From the NCBI GenBank assembly GCA_947579605.1, contig OX388306.1:496001-560000 (forward strand): 64,000 bases of DNA, written 5' to 3'. Shown here piece by piece: positions 57,006-64,000 of this stretch. Source of the stretch: Athripsodes cinereus. Taxonomy: Eukaryota; Arthropoda; Insecta; Trichoptera; Leptoceridae. Made by a program: the position numbers and the translations under genes. A model generated the notes under the pieces. That model was not told where the DNA came from, did not search any database, and saw only the letters and a program-made list of their open reading frames with translations. Every line of letters starts with the position of its first letter. Within the stretch, counting starts at the first letter, position 1.

Positions 57006-60000
57006 TCACGCGGGAGGTGGCTCCGCCCAACCGTCTGAGTCTGCTTCTGACTCACTGCCAGTGTCTGATTCACTGAATTCTACAGCTACTCGTCTCGCCA
57101 GTATAGAGGCCACATCATACTGCAGAGCTGTGCTGCTTCCAATACCTGAATCATTACTTCTTGAACCATTTGTTTTCTCCACTTTTCTAAGTTTGATACC
57201 TGCAAATGAAATGTGAAAGGTAATTAGACAAAATCCACAGAAAACAACAAGAATTTAACAATTACACAAGCTGTCACATGATAAACTTACCATCCCTGAT
57301 GGCTTTGAGCAAATCATTCCTAGGATCGGGTAGAGGTGCTGGAGGTGGTGGTGCGGATTTCAAGGTCTGTTTCAGCAAACCCGGAGATCTGGCATCACCA
57401 TTAGCCATGGGAGGTGGTGGAGGTGTGAGGGGCGCATCGTCAACCGGCGGCGGGGGAGGGGGAGGTGGTGGAGGTGCCGCCTGACTGGGAGGGGGAGGTG
57501 GACTGAGAGGCGGAGTTGCTGGGAGGGGTAACGGGGGAGGTGGGGAGGCCATGTTGCTGGGTGGAGAAGCAGGGGGAGGAGGAGGAGGTGGGAGGGTATC
57601 TCTCGCCGGAGTGGATCGTCGTGTTGGTGTGGATGGAGCTGGGGGGGCCGGAGGAGGTGCTGAGGGTCTGCTGCGTCTCGGTGTCCCTCCTCCACCACTT
57701 CCACTATACAAACTCTCTGATGACAGTGGACCTGTACCATACATGGGCTCTTCACCTGCAAAATAAGTGTATGTAATAAATCAAATGCAGAAATGGAAAT
57801 GTATAAATATACTGTTATCTGTTACTGTATATATCCAGATTGGTGATGACGTGTTTACCATGAGAGTTGTTGATGTTGTTCATATTAGTCTGCTGGTGTG
57901 GTTGGTACTGATGTGATAGCTCTATGGAGTTGGGACGGGCTGCAGACATCTCTCTACCATCTACCATCATCATACCTGTACATACAAATCAGAGAATATT
58001 TTATTCATTTATGTGTAAATAAGTGCATTTATGAAAAGGACCAATGGCACAACACAAAAGGATTTCAGATTTGTGAAAACAGAAGATGTCCCAGCGTAGG
58101 TAAATATGACATGTTTATTGTTTATAGTGCGGGGACATAACATTTCTTGTTATTGTTTTCAGAACACATGTAATTAGGCTGAGAAAAAGTAATGTTTGGT
58201 TATGTTGATTTTTTGTAAAAGTTAAATTTGATATTGTAAAATGAAAAAAAAAATTCGGTAGAGGACTATAATATATTTGATATTGTGAGAGAACACACTG
58301 ACCATTATGCTGCAAATGGTAGTTAGGATCCTGCTGCATGATAGCACTGTTTGTATTGGGAGGTGCGTATGGGTTGTGCTGCTGTTGTGGCTGATGTGGC
58401 ATGATGTGCTCTCCCCTAGTGAGGGCGCGCTGCCTCTGCTTCTCCCTGGTACACGGGGGTGCACGCACACGCTGCTTACCGCGACGACCGGCCTCGCCAC
58501 CAACGCCGCCTCCTCCACGAGGTCGGACCTACAAACCAATCACATTAATAACATATAGAACCACAAAGACTTAAAGGATAGAGTCTTAAAGGATAAATCT
58601 GTCATTGATAACATATGGACGAGATATCATAACCTTAACACTTGCCAATAAAAACAAGCTGAAATCCATTCCATCACGACATCTCCCACAAATGGGATAG
58701 CCAGTGGAACAAATGCCTATAAAGAACATGGAAGTTAAAAATTCAAAGTATTCAGGTGGCATTCAGAAGTTGAAATGTGAGCAACAGAAAATAAAACAAT
58801 GAAAAAAAAACATAGTTGAAAATAGGACTGAATATAACCTTGAAATCAAAATGGGGTAGCCAGCAGATTGACTGCATGTAATAAACGTGCAAGTATCCTC
58901 TCCATGTCAAGATTGTGGTTAGATGGAAGAGATCACTTTATAGTGATAATCTCGCCATTGCATATCGTCCTAGTTTTCTAAATTTTATATTGTTTTGTTA
59001 ACACTGTTATATAATGATGATGTGCAAAAAGAATAAATAAATAAGATCCTAGACTTCATAAAATGTCTGGGACTTGAGGGTTCACTTTGACGGGCGACAC
59101 CGGGAAAGCTAAGTAGGGGGGAGTACAATAGATCTTATAGGTCGCGGTGCATGTTATACCCCAACTAACGGGCTGTTTCACCACCTCTGGATAAAGTGCC
59201 AGATAGCCAATCCAACACAAATCTAACGGATAAAACGAAAAATGCGTTTCACGACTCCCTGACAGCGCTATCCTATAGATTAAGTTCCAGATAAGTTATC
59301 CGGCCGATAAGTCTTAGATAGTGTTAAACTGTCAAAATTTGTTTACATGTGCGTTGCCTAGATATATTCCTAGGCAACGAACGATATATTCCTACCTACG
59401 TGCATACATTCATGCAAAAAACGCATGAAATTACAACGTTGCCACTGCTATCTGGCGGATAGCAATCCGTAAGAAATCTGTAGGTGGTGAAACGCTCGCT
59501 TCAGTTTATCTTGTAGATTAATTTATCCTAAGGATTGTTATCTAGAACTTTATCCAGAGGTGGTGAAACAGCCCGTGTATAAAATAAAAAAATGGGTGGG
59601 AAAGTGTTATATAAAGTGACCTCAAAAAAGGTGGGTTAATGAAATTGTTCAATTGTTAATGATAAACTCGCACTATGATTTCTAAACTTCTATCAATATT
59701 GCGCGCTGTTTTTTCAAATATAATTAAATTAACAGATTCTGTATTGATTATAATAAGTTAAGAATATTTCCACTACCTTCTTTCCTTTCTCGTGCTGCAA
59801 TTTCTCTGTGTCCTTAACCATCTCCTGTCTCCAGAGCTCAAAGAAGTAGTCAGGATCCGTGTAAAACTTGAGACCATCCTTCCCGTCGTCTCTGTATGGG
59901 TTGAGCTTGTCGAGCGGAGGAGGCTTCTCACAGGAGGCATACGTCTCCAACATGGCGGTGGGCATAGTGCCCCGAGAGAAGATTTGCTGGTCGAACTGTG

Positions 60001-60841
60001 TAGAACTCTTGAATGCCTTTCTCATCTGAATCTCTGACAGTGTTACTGCAATATTAATAATGATCATATTAGTATGAACATAGAAAGATTTCGTAATTTC
60101 AATTCTATACACATATTATGCACTAGACACTGCTATTATTGTCATCAAGGTTTAAATTGACAAAACTGGTGTCTTACGTAAAATTAAAACAAATCAGATG
60201 AACTGGAGCAAAGTGTTTCCTTTTTACAATGACATGGTTGATGGTAGCGTTTCGGTCTTTCAACTGAAAGATCCTGGATTCAATTCCTACAATATATAGT
60301 GCAGCAGACACAAGCATAATATTCTATTCTATTCTTCTCAAGGCCATTACTGTGTGGGAGGTGTACTGTAATATCTTGAGTTAACTCTCAAAAACAATGA
60401 AGAAATTACCAAAAATTAATTGATAATAATATGTAACCATACCTTCTTCTACACTGGAGTCTAGATTCTGAACCTTGGTGGAAAGCCTATCCAGACGAGC
60501 CTGTAGTAGCTGAGCCCGCGCTGCCAGGCCCCCTGCCTCCCTAGCCAGTTCGCCAAACAGATCTTCAGCGTGACGAGACAGAGAAGATAATTGTCTGCAA
60601 AAAACAAAAATAAAACACCGAGTTTAAGCACACTTTTCAAATGTATAAAAGAGATTACAAAACTCATACCAAAAAGAGACAAACTGACAGTGCCATTGAG
60701 TGCCAAAAAATTAATATACCTGACAGTGTTGGCTAGTGTTCCATTGGTGACAGCTTCCAACTCATTAGGCACTGGTAAGTGCGCAGGCAGGACGCTACGT
60801 GCTACATGCACGGGCGCCACCGCACGCTTGGGGAGAGGCAT
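57006..60841 (-). CDS. SCAR: SCAR/WAVE (WASP-family verprolin-homologous) protein, 514 aa, seven coding exons
   Basis: Activates the Arp2/3 complex downstream of Rac, inside the WAVE regulatory complex, to build branched actin. Exons on the reverse strand: 60841-60720, 60594-60443, 60045-59777, 58528-58303, 57975-57859, 57755-57291, 57199-57006. All introns are GT-AG and the phases fit (1545 nt, 514 codons plus TGA). Domains: SCAR homology domain (1 to about 180: MPLPKRAVAPVHVARSVLP, QLSSLSRHAEDLFGEL, IQMRKAF, PYRDDGKDGLKFYTDPDYFF); basic stretch (KQRVRAPPCTREKQRQRAL); Gln/Pro-rich exon; proline-rich exon 6 with many SH3/profilin-type runs; WH2 (RNDLLKAIRDGIKLRKV, split across exons 6 and 7); central helix (DVASILARRVAVEF); acidic end with the key Trp (EADSDGWAEPPPA). 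Length is normal for the family. The TGA is followed by an open extension (see 55623-57005). Family call certain; exon edges read by eye. Confidence 0.95.
58540..59168. other. SCAR intron 3, distal part
   Basis: No exon is visible. Contains fragments of the dispersed repeat with TCTCCATGTCAAGATTG and CCATCACGACATCTCCCAC blocks (58670-58930). Confidence 0.5.
59169..59575. mobile_element. Miniature inverted-repeat element (407 bp) in SCAR intron 3
   Basis: Ends CGGGCTGTTTCACCACCTCT and its complement, with paired arms of about 37 bp (through CTGGATAAAGT). The interior has further inverted pairs, including CTATCTGGCGGATAGC. No ORF. Confidence 0.75.
60225..60385 (+). repeat. Probable tRNA-derived SINE in SCAR intron 2
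   Basis: GATGGTAGCGTTTCGGTCTT resembles a tRNA 5' half with an A-box-like part. TTTCAACTGAAAG forms an anticodon-arm-like hairpin, and GGATTCAATTCC is a near B box. The 3' tail does not pair as a tRNA acceptor, so a functional tRNA is unlikely. Confidence 0.4.
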
Positions 60842-60958
60842 CCTGCTGCCTGCTCACACACCCGTACCGGAGGCTCACGCACGAACTGACACACACACGC
60901 ACGCACAGCGAGCGCTTCACCTGCCTCGCATCTCAAGGCGCTACTTCGCGATGCACAC
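60842..60958 (-). other. SCAR 5' UTR part of the first coding exon
   Basis: A GC-rich leader upstream of the ATG at 60841. At 60959 the reverse strand reads CTCTTTTTTTATTTTCCAG followed by GTGTGC, a strong acceptor. The transcript must therefore start in at least one further upstream non-coding exon, not located here. Confidence 0.65.
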
Positions 60959-63888
60959 CTGGAAAATAAAAAAAGAGGGCTGAAATTATTATAAGTCCAA
61001 GAAAAATCCCATTAAGATTATGACCAGAATTTCATGACGAAGATTGGTGTCCTATACCCGATTAAAAATTATAGACGAACCTATATAGTTGATTAGAAAG
61101 AAAATCTTATGATTTAGAAGATAAACTTAACCAATACCCTGTAATACCTCTATTTGTTAACTCACAACCCACGCATCTATTGTTATTGTGTTTACTCAAT
61201 AACATTTTCTCAATTCTACTTGAAACATTATCCCGTAATGACATCCAATTATTTCAATCATTTATAGACTTGATCATGTCAATTTATTTGCCTGGGGCGA
61301 TAAATTCGGCTAGGCCGGTTTTGACCCGAAATTCGATTCATTAAAAGACATTCCCAAATTATAGGCTGCGGTAGACCTCGGCTCGCACATACACACGTTT
61401 TATTAAGATGATTCCGTGTAGGTACCCAGGCACATAATTTACTATACCTAACATAACGGATTATCTAAATTCGCTATTTATATAATACAGTAATACTTTG
61501 ATTTTCATGGGCACGTCCGAAAACCGACCGATAAATGTTTGCTGTTTTTGTCATGTGAATGATGATGATTGTGTGCAAGAACAAGATAAAGAAATAAAAA
61601 ACAAAATCGCATATCGATAATAACCACGCCAGTTAATATGCTTAATTGAACCACTAGAAATTCAATAAACTCTTTCCACACGTTGTAAAATATGAACGTC
61701 TTAACAAAAATAAGAAAAAAAATATTACGAAATATTTTATATTAAACTATTACTACTTACTACTATACCAACACGGCATTTCCCACAAGTGTGGTAGCCA
61801 GCAGACCAGATTTATTTATTTTTATTCATTTATTATTTCATTTGTACAACATCATTAAAAATATAAAAGTCATAAAAACCTACCTAACTGGGCATGAGCT
61901 CGTACCAAGGTAGACTGAACCAGTTTTCACCATACTTTGTCTCAGCTCTCAATTTTCTTTACTTCAGTCACTAATGCAATAAAATGCAATGTGTCCTCTC
62001 CATGCCAACAAAAAATTAAAACATTCAGGATGGGTGCTAAACCTCATTGCTGAATTGAGAATAATGCACAATAAGTGATGCAAAAACTAAAGGGCAGCTA
62101 GGGGGATTGTTTACATTGGACGATCAGCCGATTTTTCAAAATTAACAGTGAGGTCACTAGAAGGCATGAAGACAAAAACCTAGAAAATCGTCGAAATTTG
62201 AAGTGAATATTGCGCGAAAATAAATTGTTAATTGACGATTACACGAAATTCAAGGTGCCACTGTACTTCAGTAGGGCAGGGGGCACAGCGTAGGGCTGTA
62301 ACTGTAATGCGATATAACATAACATAATAAAATAAGATTATATTTTACACACAGTAGGTACATACATATTATTATGTATGGGAATATTCCCACGACTTTT
62401 ATGACGTAGCGACTACAGGTACAATACAGAGCACCTGTAACGGAGATACACATACATAGTATATACAGTACTACACAATGAAACAATCTAGAGGGCACCA
62501 TTTCTAAATCAGATATGTAGATTTAAATAATTGTTACAAAGCTGGTGTGTACAAAAAATGTACAAACTCTCACCCAAAACAATATAATGTAGGTACCTAC
62601 CTAAAATGTATGTAACAAACTTTAGACCCAATGTTGAATTTTCGCACAATATGTTATGTTCCATGAATGTCGCCTTTTACAGGACACCCAGAAAACTTAT
62701 GGAAAATAAGAGACAGTAATATCACAATCTATCTATATCCTCACGCAGCATCCCAAGTGTGGTAGGCAGGAAGAACGGAACACTTCTTCAATATTCATAC
62801 AATTTCACAATTTTACAACAGTCGATTTATCTAACTTAAAACACGGCCATTCATGATAATTTGATCCACGTGGTTCTCGGACGCCCACGCTTCCTTACAC
62901 CCCCTCTTTCAGATAGGTATATATCCTCTTTGCCAACCTTTCTTCATTCTTTCGTTCCACATATCAATTTCACAACGTCAGCCGCTATTCCTTTCGAAAA
63001 TGATCCTTGAAAGTAAAACTTTATAGTAAAACTAAGATATTATGGTGTAGATGTAGACCCCTCCTAGAGGCGCCACGTCATCGACGCTATAGGTTGATTG
63101 CGTCAGTGACAAAATGCTATTATTGGTGATTGCATTATGAATTACATTTTCCCAAGAACCGCAACATAATATACATTTGCAACGAGGCGAGGGAGCCGAG
63201 CGCTCACCCTCGAAGAAAAATACAACATTTTGATAAATAATAATTGCGATTTTGCCAGATAGCCTCGTACTTTACTCACACCTCACACCTCACACCTAAC
63301 AGTGAATGATATGAATGGGGTCCCTTCCCAATATATATTTTTTTGAGAATATGTTGTGGTGACTCATAAAATATTTCGAAAGGTATAATACACATCGATA
63401 CATATGTGACGAATCCCTTGTGAATTATCTGATAATACAGAGGACATACCTACTGCAAACACACATATTATATGAACGGACTTGAATATTATTATCAATT
63501 AGATTGTGCACTGCCTATCACTATAACATAATATTATAACTGAATCATGCTGTTACTCGTTACAATATTATGCATACAACAGGATATAATCAATTAAACT
63601 GCTACAGATATAGATATAAAGATATATAAGTATGCAATAGTCCAACTCGACCATTGTCTTAATAATATTCGCCATAAAATATAAATAAGTCCCAATATTT
63701 CAATGCATCCTTAACAGCCTTAACGTGACACTTATCTTGAGCTAGCACTCAATTTGGTTCAATTTGCTTTTGTGTGGTGTTCATACGGGGCGGCATAAAG
63801 GCCTGACGATTTCATAAAAAACAAAATCCGTCGGTTGTCCATTGATCGTGATCACACAGTCCACCGACGTAGATTCATTGTTTTCAAA
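60959..63888. other. First SCAR intron or upstream region; repeats
   Basis: No coding exon is recognised. 61760-62060 has two copies of the CCCACAAGTGTGGTAGCCAG / TCCTCTCCATGCCAACA dispersed repeat. 62735-62960 is a decayed reverse-strand copy of the 33589 retrotransposon C-terminus (TCCACGTGGTTCTCGGACGC). Otherwise AT-rich. Confidence 0.5.
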
Positions 63889-63903
63889 ATGGCGAACGTC
63901 GAG
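63889..63903 (+). CDS. Possible first coding exon of a + strand gene (MANVE)
   Basis: ATG at 63889 in TTTTCAAAATGGCGAACGTC, then GAG followed by GTAAAG, a plausible donor at 63904. The surroundings are less AT-rich than the neighbourhood, and AAAATGGCG is a common start-site-associated motif in animals. With only five codons the call is speculative. The rest would lie beyond the window. Since SCAR runs the other way, a shared promoter region is possible. Confidence 0.3.
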
Positions 63904-64000
63904 GTAAAGATCGCTGGCTGCTAATCTTTAGTTGAAAATGTTATGGTAAAGGATATAATCCGCTTTTTAACTAAGGAAACAAACGCCACAAACCAACAAT

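Noticed and set aside
57278..57484. Glycine-rich ORF on the + strand
   Set aside because: It is the antisense shadow of the proline-rich exon of SCAR.
60225..60310. A functional tRNA gene in the SCAR intron
   Set aside because: The anticodon loop would be only four bases and no acceptor stem closes it; treated as SINE-like.

Overview
The window looks like nuclear DNA of an insect, most likely a moth or butterfly. It is AT-rich, with small host exons, long introns and very many short transposon remnants. Only a small fraction is host coding sequence. No bacterial, organellar or viral gene was recognised.

Host genes. (1) An intronless ING4/ING5-type chromatin reader lies on the + strand at 28172-28903. 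(2) A second intronless ING paralogue lies on the - strand at 45729-46595, tail-to-tail with the first. Their last 195 coding bases are almost identical, while the rest has diverged widely at silent sites. (3) A SCAR/WAVE actin-nucleation gene fills the right end on the - strand, with seven coding exons between 60841 and 57006 and a 5' untranslated exon part up to 60958. All its parts are visible: SCAR homology domain, basic region, proline-rich region, WH2, central and acidic motifs. Directly after its TGA stop, in the same frame and with no further stop for 460 codons, lies a long coding-quality extension ending in a PDZ-ligand-like tail (57005-55623). This suggests stop-codon readthrough. 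(4) A two-exon 3' end of an unrecognised + strand gene lies at 38821-39060 and 39682-39726. (5) A possible first coding exon starts at 63889 on the + strand, upstream of SCAR and pointing away from it.

Mobile DNA. 0-28 kb is almost entirely repeat debris: several families of non-LTR retrotransposon 3' ends, hAT miniature elements with exact 8-bp target duplications, long-inverted-repeat elements, and a 3.4-kb CACTA/EnSpm-like element (11280-14692) holding small spliced exon-like units. 28-46 kb lies between the two ING genes. It holds a pogo/Tigger element split by a retrotransposon tail (29633-30641), an inverted pair of tRNA-derived SINEs (31603-32034), a reverse-transcriptase C-terminal remnant, a 201-bp GC-rich palindrome and a 30-bp tandem array with 180-bp higher-order periodicity (41425-41975). 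46-55 kb is AT-rich and mostly featureless apart from inverted-repeat elements.

The most unusual non-genic signal is a recurring hairpin resembling a hammerhead ribozyme core. It has the form YTGANRA, an extra T, a stem-loop, then CGAA followed by a self-complementary run. It occurs about nine times and in four cases forms the centre of a long inverted repeat.

No tools were run. Family names rest on recognising motifs by eye, and all coordinates were counted by hand from the printed sequence.
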